Part shown: piece after piece, positions 1-5,584 of the stretch
Position numbering within the stretch: position 1 is the stretch's first letter
Layout: each line of letters starts with the position of its first letter
NCBI GenBank assembly: GCA_028873275.1
Contig: JAGWLJ010000059.1
Coordinates: 1 to 7,492 of the forward strand
DNA: 7,492 nt
Direction: 5' to 3'
DNA from: Pseudomonadota bacterium
GTDB lineage: Bacteria > Pseudomonadota > Alphaproteobacteria > Rickettsiales > SXRF01
Position numbers and translations under genes: made by a program
The notes under the pieces: generated by a model
Seen by the model: only the letters and a program-made list of their open reading frames with translations
Database searches by the model: none
What the model was told of the DNA's origin: nothing

Positions 1-2262
1 GAGCGCGGCTCGCACCCGGCCGACTGGACGATGAAGAATATCGATACCATGCGCGAGCAGCTCAAGCTGATCGGCCTGTCCTACGACTGGTCGCGCGAGA
101 TCGCCACCTGCACGCCGGAATACTATAAGCATGAGCAGAGATTCTTTCTCGAATTCTTGAGGGCGGGGCTGGCCTACCGCAAGGAATCCGAGGTCAACTG
201 GGACCCGGTAGACAATACGGTGCTGGCCAACGAGCAGGTGATCGACGGCCGTGGCTGGCGCAGCGGCGCGCCGGTCGAGCGCCGCAAGCTGTCGCAATGG
301 TTCCTGCGCATCTCCGCCTTCGCCGAGGAGCTGCTGGAAGGCCTCAACACGCTCAAGGAATGGCCGGAAAAAGTCCGCGTCATGCAGGAGAAATGGATCG
401 GAAAATCCTACGGGGCGACGATCTCCTTCACGATCAAAGACCGCAAAGAACCGCTGGAAGTCTATACCACCCGGCCGGACACGCTGTTCGGTATGAGTTT
501 TTGCGCTATCTCGCCGGGCCATCCGCTGGCCGCCGAATTGGCCGCCAGCCACCCCAGGCTGGCCGAATTCATTGCTGAGTGTCAGCGCCTCGGCACCTCG
601 GAAGAGGCTATTGAAAAAGCGGAGAAGAAGGGCTTCGACACCGGGCTGAAGGTCATCCAGCCCTTTGACCGGCGGGAGGTGCCGCTGTACGTCGCCAATT
701 TCGTGCTGATGGATTACGGCACCGGCGCCATCTTCGGCTGCCCGGCGCACGACCAGCGCGACTTCGAGTTTGCCACCAAGTATAATCTCCCCATACGTCC
801 CGTAGTCAGCGGCTATCCAAATCCTCTTTGTGAAGCCTACACAGGCGACGGCGCCCTGATTCATTCCGATTTCTTAAACGGGCTTTCCAGCGACGAAGCC
901 AAGAAGCGCGCCGTCGCCGAACTCGAGAAGCTGGGCATCGGCCAGGCGAAAATCAATTACCGGCTGCGCGACTGGGGCGTGTCCCGCCAGCGCTACTGGG
1001 GTTGCCCGATTCCCATCATCCATTGCAAGACCTGCGGCGCCGTGCCGGTGCCGGAGAAAGACCTGCCGGTGGAGCTGCCGCGCGACGTCAGCTTCGACCA
1101 GCCGGGAAACCCGCTGGCCCGCCACCCGACCTGGAAGCATGTGAATTGCCCCGTCTGTGGCAAGCCGGCCGAGCGCGAGACGGACACATTCGACACTTTC
1201 TTCGAATCCTCGTGGTATTTCGCCCGCTTCGCCACCCTCCCCTCGCCCGATCCGCTGGAACCCGGGCAGCTCGCGGCATGGATGCCGGTCGACTGCTATA
1301 TCGGCGGCATCGAACATGCGGTGCTGCATTTGCTCTATTCGCGCTTCTTCATGCGCGCGCTGAAAACCTGCGGGCTGCAGCCCTTCGAGGAACCGTTCGT
1401 GCGTCTGGAAACGCAGGGCATGATCTGCCATGAGACGTATAAGAGCCAAGACGGCAAATGGCTGTCGCCGGAGGAAGTCAGCAGAAGCGACAACGGCACA
1501 TTCGTCGATGCCAAAGGCCAGCCTGTCGAAGTCGGCCGTATCGAAAAAATGAGCAAGTCGAAGAAGAACACGGTCGACCCACGCCATATCATCGAAACCT
1601 ACGGTGCCGACGCTGCCCGGCTATTCATGCTCTCCGACAGCCCGCCCGAGCGCGATCTCGAATGGACCGACGCCGGAATTGAGGGAGCGTGGAAGTATAT
1701 TAACCGGCTATGGAAGCTGGTCATGAGTCACAAATCATGGGTCATGGGAAAAACCTCCTCAACCAATGACCAGCGACCCATAACGCATGACCAGTTGCGT
1801 AAAGCCACCCACAAAACCATCGCCGCGGTGACGGAGGATATTGAGCGCTTCCATTTCAATAAGGCCATCGCGCGCATCCGCGAATTGTCGAACCTGCTCG
1901 AAGGCGGCAGCCCGGCGGCAGAAGGCTATGGCGAGGCCATTCAGGCGATCGTCCACCTCGTCGCCCCATTCATGCCGCATCTGGCGGAGGAATTATGGGC
2001 GCATCTCGGACATCAGGAGATGCTGTGCCATCAGCCCTGGCCCAAGGCCGACCCGGCGCTGCTGGTCGACGACGAAGTCACCGTCGCCATCCAGATCAAC
2101 GGCAAAACGAAAACCACTATCCAACTGCCCAGGGATCTCGACCGCAAGCTGGCCGAAGAAAAAGTTTTAGAGTTACAGGCCGTGCGCGATGCGCTAAAGG
2201 ATAAGCAGGTGGACAAGGTGATCGTGGTGCCCAACAGGATTGTCAATGTGGTGGCTAAGTAG
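1..2262 (+). CDS. leuS: Leucyl-tRNA synthetase, 5'-truncated by window edge
   Basis: Class I aminoacyl-tRNA synthetase that charges tRNA-Leu in the cytoplasm and hydrolyses mischarged products in its CP1 domain. The reading frame is open from base 1; the first in-frame ATG (31) is internal, because the preceding residues (ERGSHPADWT) already align with LeuRS. About 100 N-terminal residues, including the HIGH motif, lie outside the window. Visible marks: the editing-site threonine-rich motif TTRPDTLFG (466-492); GTGAIFGCPAHDQRD with the discriminating Asp at 760-762; paired CxxC zinc-ribbon cysteines (1024-1035 and 1147-1158); DTFDTFFESSWYFARF (from about 1186); the KMSKS loop (1546-1560); and a complete anticodon-binding and C-terminal region ending in a TAG at 2260-2262. 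A palindromic repeat fills the linker after RLWKLV (see 1717-1794) without breaking the frame. It is first of the visible genes of an operon with lptE and holA. The identification is secure. Confidence 0.98.
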   Translation, partial: ERGSHPADWTMKNIDTMREQLKLIGLSYDWSREIATCTPEYYKHEQRFFLEFLRAGLAYRKESEVNWDPVDNTVLANEQVIDGRGWRSGAPVERRKLSQWFLRISAFAEELLEGLNTLKEWPEKVRVMQEKWIGKSYGATISFTIKDRKEPLEVYTTRPDTLFGMSFCAISPGHPLAAELAASHPRLAEFIAECQRLGTSEEAIEKAEKKGFDTGLKVIQPFDRREVPLYVANFVLMDYGTGAIFGCPAHDQRDFEFATKYNLPIRPVVSGYPNPLCEAYTGDGALIHSDFLNGLSSDEAKKRAVAELEKLGIGQAKINYRLRDWGVSRQRYWGCPIPIIHCKTCGAVPVPEKDLPVELPRDVSFDQPGNPLARHPTWKHVNCPVCGKPAERETDTFDTFFESSWYFARFATLPSPDPLEPGQLAAWMPVDCYIGGIEHAVLHLLYSRFFMRALKTCGLQPFEEPFVRLETQGMICHETYKSQDGKWLSPEEVSRSDNGTFVDAKGQPVEVGRIEKMSKSKKNTVDPRHIIETYGADAARLFMLSDSPPERDLEWTDAGIEGAWKYINRLWKLVMSHKSWVMGKTSSTNDQRPITHDQLRKATHKTIAAVTEDIERFHFNKAIARIRELSNLLEGGSPAAEGYGEAIQAIVHLVAPFMPHLAEELWAHLGHQEMLCHQPWPKADPALLVDDEVTVAIQINGKTKTTIQLPRDLDRKLAEEKVLELQAVRDALKDKQVDKVIVVPNRIVNVVAK
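1717..1794. repeat. Imperfect inverted repeat inside leuS (palindromic element)
   Basis: The outer arms CTGGTCATG (1717-1725) and CATGACCAG (1786-1794) are perfect complements. A second pair, ATGGGTC (1737-1743) and GACCCAT (1775-1781), is nested inside with unequal spacing. GGTCATG-type words recur in the left arm (1719-1725, 1741-1746). The element is read in frame as the low-complexity peptide VMSHKSWVMGKTSSTNDQRP followed by ITHDQ. It sits in the linker between RLWKLV and the LRKATHKTI helix, which varies in sequence and length among LeuRS proteins, so insertion there should be tolerated. The ends of the element are inferred from the arms; no target-site duplication was recognised. Confidence 0.7.
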
Positions 2263-2866
2263 CAGAAAGTGGTCAGTAGCCCGTGGCCAGTGGCGAGTGT
2301 TATTTCTGGTCACTGGCCACCTGGCACTGGCCACTCTGACCGCCTGCGGCTTCCACCCGCTCTACGCGCAGCGCGAAGGCGAAAATACCCCGGCCATGGA
2401 CATGCTGGCCAGCGTGCGCATCGAAGCTGGCGGCGGGCCTACGCTGGGCCGCCTCAGCCAGGAATTCAAGCAGGACCTTGAAGACCGTGTCAATCCCGGC
2501 GGCAGCATCGCCGCCGCCAAGGCCTACCGGCTGGAAGTGCTGCTCAACAGCACCACCTCGGCCATCGGCGTCTCGCGTGACGGTACGGTATCGCGCTACA
2601 ACGTCTATCTCAGCTCGCAGTACAAGCTCTACCGCCTGGCCGATAACAAGCTGATGACCATCGGCGCACTCAACCATGTCAGCAGCTATAACAATATCAT
2701 CAACGCCTATTTCTCCACCTACGTCTCCGAGGAGGATGCCACGCGGCGCGGCGTGCAGGAGCTGGCCGAGTTGTATCGGCAGCGGCTGGCCGCCTATTTC
2801 GAGGAAGGCGCACCGATCCAGGAAAACCTGCCGCCGGACGACAAGAACAAGAAGACGAAGCCTTGA
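2246..2866 (+). CDS. lptE: LPS-assembly lipoprotein LptE
   Basis: Outer-membrane lipoprotein that plugs and assists the LptD translocon, delivering LPS to the cell surface. The product is 206 residues from ATG 2246, preceded by AGGA at 2236-2239 (spacer 6). A TTG at 2240 is possible but abuts that AGGA, so I prefer 2246. The signal peptide has a basic n-region (RK, R, R), a hydrophobic stretch VLFLVTGHLALA and the lipobox LTAC, with lipidated Cys 34 encoded at 2345-2347. The mature protein begins with CGFHPLY, the usual LptE start. Its middle and end carry the typical alphaproteobacterial pattern IGVSRDGTVSRYNV and YVSEEDATRRGVQELAELYR, and the tail is Lys/Asp-rich. The gene starts 17 bases before the end of leuS and its stop overlaps the holA start, so translational coupling is likely. 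Oddity: most of the signal peptide is encoded by an inverted repeat (2268-2335). Confidence 0.92.
   Translation: MWWLSSRKWSVARGQWRVLFLVTGHLALATLTACGFHPLYAQREGENTPAMDMLASVRIEAGGGPTLGRLSQEFKQDLEDRVNPGGSIAAAKAYRLEVLLNSTTSAIGVSRDGTVSRYNVYLSSQYKLYRLADNKLMTIGALNHVSSYNNIINAYFSTYVSEEDATRRGVQELAELYRQRLAAYFEEGAPIQENLPPDDKNKKTKP
2268..2335. repeat. Inverted-repeat element encoding the LptE signal peptide
   Basis: Arms 2268-2296 and 2307-2335 (29 bases each, 10-base loop) are complementary at 22 of 29 positions by hand alignment. They contain a perfect 10-bp core, GTGGCCAGTG (2283-2292) against CACTGGCCAC (2311-2320). CACTGGCCAC occurs again at 2325-2334 as a direct repeat. The element starts 6 bases after the leuS stop and lies within codons 8-30 of lptE. 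The right arm and loop supply the hydrophobic core and the lead into the lipobox (LVTGHLALATL). In mRNA it would form a hairpin about 20 bases after the lptE start codon. The GGTCA/GGCCA-type words resemble the leuS element in style, but the two are not obviously the same sequence. Confidence 0.75.
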
Positions 2867-3879
2867 AGATCGCGCCCAAAGCCGCCGAATCCTTTCTGGC
2901 CAGACCCGACGCCCAGTGCCGCGCCCTGCTGCTTTACGGGCCTGACGCCGGGCTGGTGCGCGAACGGGCCAAGCTGGCCGTGCGTGCCCTGTTAGGAGAA
3001 AATCCCGATCCGATGGCGCTGGCGGAGCTGGCCGAGGCGCAGCTGCTGGCCGATCCTCCCTTGCTTTCCGACGAACTGGCGGCGATCAGCCTGATGGCCC
3101 CCAAGCGCGTCATCCTCATCCGCCCTGCCGGCGACAAACTGACGCGCACCGTCGAGGCGGCGCTGCCCTCCTGTAGCGCCGAGGCGTTCCTGATTGTCTG
3201 CGCTGAAGAGCTGGGTCCGCGCTCCTCCCTGCGCGCTTTCTTCGAGAAGGAACCGCAGGCCGCCGCGCTCGCCTGCTATCAGGACGAGGCGCGCGACGTG
3301 CAGGCGGTAGCGCGCAAGACCTTGGAGGAAGCCGGCGTGCGGGCCGAGCGCGAGGTGATCGAATACCTGTCGCAGCAACTGGGCAATGACCGCGGCGTTA
3401 CCCTGCAGGAAATCAATAAGTTAATCACCTATGCCGGGCCGGAGAAAACGCTGTCGCTCAAGGATGCGCAGGCGCTGGTCGACTACAACCGCGACACCGG
3501 TTTCGACGAGCTGGTGAATGCCGTGGCCGACCGCGATGTCGGAGCGCTGGAAAATACTCTGCGCCTGCTGACGGGAGAAGGCGCGCAGCCGGTGGCGTAC
3601 CTGCGCGCGCTGCAGCGCTATTTCAACCGATTATATTACATTCGCTCGCAAATGGCCGCCGGCCAGAGCGCCGAGCAGGTGGTGCAGGGGCTCAGGCCCC
3701 CGGTGTTCTTCCGCCAAGCGCCCATCCTCACCCGCCATGCCGGACGCTGGAGCACGCCGCAGATCGTCAAGGCGCTGAAGCTGCTGGTCTCGGCCGAGCT
3801 TGCCTGCAAGACCTCCGACCTCCCGCCCCTAAGCGCCAGTGGCCGCCGGTTATTGCAAATCGCCCGCATGGGGAATTAA
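2863..3879 (+). CDS. holA: DNA polymerase III subunit delta
   Basis: Clamp-loader subunit that opens the beta sliding clamp within the DnaX complex at the replication fork. The 338-residue length fits the family (E. coli about 343). The N-terminal AAA+-like domain begins with FLARPDAQCRALLLYGPDAG (residues 11-30). The P-loop is degenerate (YGPDAGLVRE, without GKS/GKT), as expected because delta does not hydrolyse ATP. KRVILIRPAGDKLT, EYLSQQLGNDRGVTLQEINK and VDYNRDTGFDELVNAV are conserved in position, followed by the C-terminal helical collar domain. The start is TTG at 2863, overlapping the lptE stop in TTGA (2863-2866), with purine-rich GAAGACGAAG just upstream acting as a weak ribosome site. 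No better ATG exists near the conserved N-terminus. Coupled translation with lptE is inferred. The next gene is dps, 52 bases downstream, apparently a separate unit with its own strong ribosome site. Confidence 0.95.
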   Translation: MKIAPKAAESFLARPDAQCRALLLYGPDAGLVRERAKLAVRALLGENPDPMALAELAEAQLLADPPLLSDELAAISLMAPKRVILIRPAGDKLTRTVEAALPSCSAEAFLIVCAEELGPRSSLRAFFEKEPQAAALACYQDEARDVQAVARKTLEEAGVRAEREVIEYLSQQLGNDRGVTLQEINKLITYAGPEKTLSLKDAQALVDYNRDTGFDELVNAVADRDVGALENTLRLLTGEGAQPVAYLRALQRYFNRLYYIRSQMAAGQSAEQVVQGLRPPVFFRQAPILTRHAGRWSTPQIVKALKLLVSAELACKTSDLPPLSASGRRLLQIARMGN

Positions 3880-3921
3880 TCATTCATTTAGACAATTCGC
3901 CTAGATTGGCCCGACTACCAT

Positions 3922-3927
3922 GGAGGA
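3922..3927 (+). promoter_or_regulatory. Shine-Dalgarno fixing the dps start at 3932
   Basis: GGAGGA lies between two in-frame ATGs (3920 and 3932). It is 4-5 bases upstream of 3932 and downstream of 3920, so 3932 is the likely start even though the open frame extends 4 codons further upstream. Confidence 0.85.
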
Positions 3928-3931
3928 GCCT

Positions 3932-4396
3932 ATGCCCGCGCAACCCAAAGCCAAATCCCGCCCTGATGCCATGATCGCCCTGCTCAACCAGTCGCTGGCC
4001 GGTATGCTTGATCTCAAGCTCAGCGCCAAACAGGCACATTGGAATGTCAAAGGCGAAAATTTCATCGCTCTGCATGAGTTGTTCGACAAGGTGGCGACCG
4101 AAACCGACGCCTACGCCGACAGCCTGGCCGAACGCGCCGTGCAGCTGGGCGGCGTCGCGTCCGGAACATCGCAGCAGATCGTCAGGAATTCGAAATTATC
4201 GCCCTACCCCGCCAGCATTCAGGCCAGCAACCAGCATGTGAAGGCGCTGGGCGCCGCCACGGGGCTCATGGCCGATCAGTTACGCAAGGCCATCGACACC
4301 GCCGACGAGGCGGGGGATATGGTCACGGCGGATTTATTTACGCAGATCACCGGCGGGCTGGACAAGCTGCGCTGGTTTATCGAGGCGCACGCATAA
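3932..4396 (+). CDS. dps: Dps-family DNA-protection mini-ferritin
   Basis: Dodecameric ferritin-like protein that oxidises Fe(II) with hydrogen peroxide, stores iron and often coats DNA in starved or oxidatively stressed cells. The product is 154 residues. The inter-subunit ferroxidase ligands of E. coli Dps (H51, H63, D67, D78, E82) are all present at matching spacing: H36 in KQAHWN, H48 and D52 in ALHELFD, and D63 and E67 in DSLAERAVQLGG. The C-terminal half (LSPYPASI, DQLRKAIDTADEAGD) is also typical. The short N-terminus (MPAQPKAKSRP) carries three basic residues, so DNA binding is possible but weaker than in E. coli Dps; that is inference. It sits 52 bases after holA and converges on trcR. 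I saw no convincing OxyR or Fur site in the short upstream gap. Confidence 0.95.
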   Translation: MPAQPKAKSRPDAMIALLNQSLAGMLDLKLSAKQAHWNVKGENFIALHELFDKVATETDAYADSLAERAVQLGGVASGTSQQIVRNSKLSPYPASIQASNQHVKALGAATGLMADQLRKAIDTADEAGDMVTADLFTQITGGLDKLRWFIEAHA

Positions 4397-4434
4397 TTCG
4401 GGGTAATTGGAATTCTTTTCCCGTTACCGAATTA
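4394..4434. terminator. Candidate bidirectional terminator between dps and trcR
   Basis: TAATTCGG (4394-4401) pairs perfectly with CCGAATTA (4427-4434). After a bulged GG, TAA (4404-4406) can also pair with TTA (4424-4426), leaving a 17-base loop. The two arms contain the stop codons of the convergent genes (dps TAA 4394-4396; trcR TAA 4434-4432). No clear T-run follows either arm, so intrinsic termination would be weak. Confidence 0.35.
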
Positions 4435-4983
4435 CGATGACTGTCCCGCCGCTTCCTTGCCGGGCTCGGGCTTCAGGTGCGATACGGCAGCATCCAGATG
4501 CGTCTGCGAGCAGAGGCCGAGCAGTACCGGATCGCGCGGCTTGATGTTGTTCGAGTTCCAGTGCGTCTTGCCGCGCACGGCCTGAATGGTGTTCTTGGTG
4601 GTGCCGATCAGCTTGGCGATCTGCGCGTCGGTCATCGTCGGGTAGTGCTTGACCAGCCAGGCGATGGCGTCCGGCTTGTCCTGGCGGCGCGCCACCGGCG
4701 TGTAGCGACTGCCCTTGGTCTTTGGCGTGATGTACTGCTTGGCGGTGGAGAGCATCTGCAGCCGCGCCGCCGGATCGGCCTCGCAGCGGCGGATTTCATC
4801 GAGGCTGAGCTGCCCGCCCGCCGTGGGATCCAGCCCGCGCATGCCCTGACCCACCTCACCGTCGGCGATGCCCTGCACCTCCAGCGGGTGCATGCCGCAG
4901 AACTCGGCGATCTGTTCGAAGGAAAGCGACGTATTCTCAACCAGCCACACGGCCGTGGCCTTGGGCATCAACGGGACGGACAT
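4432..4983 (-). CDS. trcR: TrcR (DUF1013) cell-cycle transcriptional regulator
   Basis: A 183-residue protein of the DUF1013 family, annotated in Alphaproteobacteria as the cell-cycle transcriptional regulator TrcR. Recognition rests on family hallmarks: the start MSVPLMPKATAVWLVENT; SFEQIAEFCGMHPLEVQGIA then DGEV (residues 21-44); YTPVARRQDKPDAIAWL (94-110); and QIAKLIGTTKNTI followed by THWNS (121-144). The segments around 20-42 and 115-140 look like two helix-turn-helix units, consistent with DNA or RNA-polymerase binding. The C-terminal tail is polar and variable. Start: the minus-strand ATG at 4983 is preceded by AAAGG (4994-4990) with a 6-base spacer. The gene stands alone, convergent with dps and divergent from the small gene at 5225. 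A GANTC site on its probable -35 and a CtrA-like box further upstream fit cell-cycle control, but that is inference. Confidence 0.93.
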   Translation of the reverse strand: MSVPLMPKATAVWLVENTSLSFEQIAEFCGMHPLEVQGIADGEVGQGMRGLDPTAGGQLSLDEIRRCEADPAARLQMLSTAKQYITPKTKGSRYTPVARRQDKPDAIAWLVKHYPTMTDAQIAKLIGTTKNTIQAVRGKTHWNSNNIKPRDPVLLGLCSQTHLDAAVSHLKPEPGKEAAGQSS

Positions 4984-5022
4984 AACGAACCTTTATTATC
5001 AGAATGTTTTGTGGGAAGGCTT

Positions 5023-5050
5023 TATGTAGCGGTTTTTGACCGGGATTCAA
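5023..5050 (-). promoter_or_regulatory. Candidate trcR promoter overlapping a GANTC site
   Basis: On the minus strand, TTGAAT (5050-5045) and TACATA (5028-5023) are 16 bases apart, which would give a leader of about 30 bases before ATG 4983. The -35 hexamer overlaps GAATC (5048-5044), a GANTC site of the kind methylated by CcrM and used by GcrA in Alphaproteobacteria. Hexamer matches are partial. Confidence 0.4.
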
Positions 5051-5096
5051 GTGTTTTATGCGGCCGGGGGACATAAGGGGAGCATAAAATTGCCTA

Positions 5097-5125
5097 TTGA
5101 AATTGTCGGTAAAATTAGATATTGT
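5097..5125 (+). promoter_or_regulatory. Candidate promoter for the 76-residue gene
   Basis: TTGAAA (5097-5102) and TATTGT (5120-5125) are separated by 17 bases in an AT-rich stretch, predicting a start near 5132 and a leader of about 90 bases. The -35 matches the sigma70 consensus well; the -10 is only a partial match. Confidence 0.4.
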
Positions 5126-5139
5126 TAACCAGTTGTTAG
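5125..5139. promoter_or_regulatory. CtrA-box-like motif TTAA-N7-TTAG
   Basis: TTAA (5125-5128) and TTAG (5136-5139) are spaced by 7 bases. This is one mismatch from the CtrA consensus TTAA-N7-TTAA, and the first half reads TTAACCA, the extended CtrA half-site. It lies in the trcR/5225 divergent region and overlaps the predicted -10 and start site of the plus-strand promoter, so binding there would be expected to repress. CtrA itself is not visible in this window. Confidence 0.4.
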
Positions 5140-5161
5140 CCTTCTTGCGGTCTCACGTCTA

Positions 5162-5179
5162 TGGTCGCTTGGAGCGCCA
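5162..5179 (+). other. Leader hairpin upstream of the 76-residue gene
   Basis: TGGTCGCT (5162-5169) pairs with AGCGCCA (5173-5179) as a 7-bp stem with one bulged T and a 3-base loop, inside the predicted 5' leader. It is short, and its functional significance is unknown. Confidence 0.35.
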
Positions 5180-5224
5180 GGGACCGTTTGAGAAGGTCTG
5201 ACAGTTTTTCGAAAGGAGCCAGCA

Positions 5225-5455
5225 ATGGCTCAGACGACGATCAGAGCGGCGAGGATGACTCGAAGGACCCCGCATCGAGTTGTGAGAAAACGCATTTTTC
5301 TCACGCTCGGGCAAATCGCCCGCATGCTTGGACTTGCATCCCGCAATGCAGCCAAGAACCTTCTGCGGCGACTCAACATCATCGAGCGCTGCCGCGGCAA
5401 GCTGGGGGCGTTTCGTAATGTCCTCATCGCAAACGGTCTGATCGCCACCGCCTAA
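5225..5455 (+). CDS. Small, very basic HTH-like protein, unrecognised
   Basis: I do not recognise a family. Evidence that it is real: AAGGAG ends about 8 bases before ATG 5225, a promoter-like region lies upstream, and a strong terminator begins 7 bases after the stop. The 76-residue product has 14 Arg, 3 Lys and a single acidic residue (net charge near +16), so it probably binds nucleic acid. Residues 27-50, TLGQIARMLGLASRNAAKNL then LRRL, resemble a helix-turn-helix; the tail IIERCRGKLGAFRNVLIANG is mixed hydrophobic and basic. The first 23 codons use AGA, AGG and CGA for six of seven arginines, unlike neighbouring genes, which suggests foreign origin or relaxed selection. A perfect 9-bp dyad lies inside it (5282-5304). 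It could be a DNA-binding regulator, a remnant of a larger mobile-element protein, or a translated part of a structured RNA. Confidence 0.6.
   Translation: MAQTTIRAARMTRRTPHRVVRKRIFLTLGQIARMLGLASRNAAKNLLRRLNIIERCRGKLGAFRNVLIANGLIATA
5282..5304. repeat. Perfect 9-bp inverted repeat inside the 76-residue gene
   Basis: GTGAGAAAA (5282-5290) and TTTTCTCAC (5296-5304) are exact complements around the 5-base loop CGCAT, with a further T-G wobble possible outside. The dyad covers codons 20-27 (VVRKRIFL). It could be an operator or an mRNA hairpin; no T-run follows, so it is not an ordinary terminator. Confidence 0.6.
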
Positions 5456-5461
5456 CCCACC

Positions 5462-5546
5462 ACGCCGCCCCGGGGACACATTTCGCGCTCTGCGAACCAT
5501 GTCCAAACTTCATATCTTCGAAGTTCCCGGGGCGGCGTTTTCTTTT
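5462..5546 (+). terminator. Three-way-junction terminator or structured RNA 3' end
   Basis: Outer stem P1 is a perfect 13-bp GC-rich helix, ACGCCGCCCCGGG (5462-5474) with CCCGGGGCGGCGT (5526-5538). A T-rich run, TTTTCTTTT (5538-5546), overlaps its last base and follows it, as in Rho-independent terminators. Two hairpins fit inside it. P2 is GACA (5475-5478) with TGTC (5500-5503), plus TTCGC (5482-5486) with GCGAA (5492-5496). P3 is AACTTC (5506-5511) with GAAGTT (5520-5525). The result is a compact three-way junction with only two unpaired bases between P2 and P3. It lies 7 bases after the stop at 5453-5455 and should terminate that transcript. Confidence 0.8.
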
Positions 5547-5570
5547 GTGGCGAAGTATTTGCCGGAACGC

Positions 5571-5576
5571 TACAAT
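5571..5576 (+). promoter_or_regulatory. Candidate -10 element of the enoyl-CoA hydratase gene
   Basis: TACAAT ends 8 bases before ATG 5585, so transcription would start at or within a few bases of the start codon. There is no Shine-Dalgarno in this gap. No good -35 is visible at the right distance, so the call is weak. Confidence 0.3.
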
Positions 5577-5584
5577 CCTGCTGC

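Noticed and set aside
874..1587. Long minus-strand open frame (237 codons) opposite leuS
   Set aside because: It lies wholly inside a secure LeuRS coding region; long antisense frames are common in GC-biased genes, and no ribosome site or recognisable product was seen.
3855..3870. Exact 16-base match between holA (3855-3870) and the small gene (5311-5326), GCAAATCGCCCGCATG
   Set aside because: Both copies encode QIARM with the commonest codons in otherwise unrelated contexts, and similarity stops at the ends; coincidence plus codon bias is the simplest explanation.
3902..3907. TAGATT as the -10 box of dps
   Set aside because: Only a partial match, with no -35 at the right spacing in the 52-base gap after holA.
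4477..5076. Plus-strand frame (199 codons) opposite trcR
   Set aside because: It is antisense to a full-length TrcR family match; its product looks like a codon-bias shadow.
5161..5418. Alternative plus-strand frame (85 codons) overlapping the small basic gene
   Set aside because: No Shine-Dalgarno precedes it, the sequence is low-complexity Ser/Asp-rich, and the 5225 frame has a strong ribosome site and ends at the terminator.
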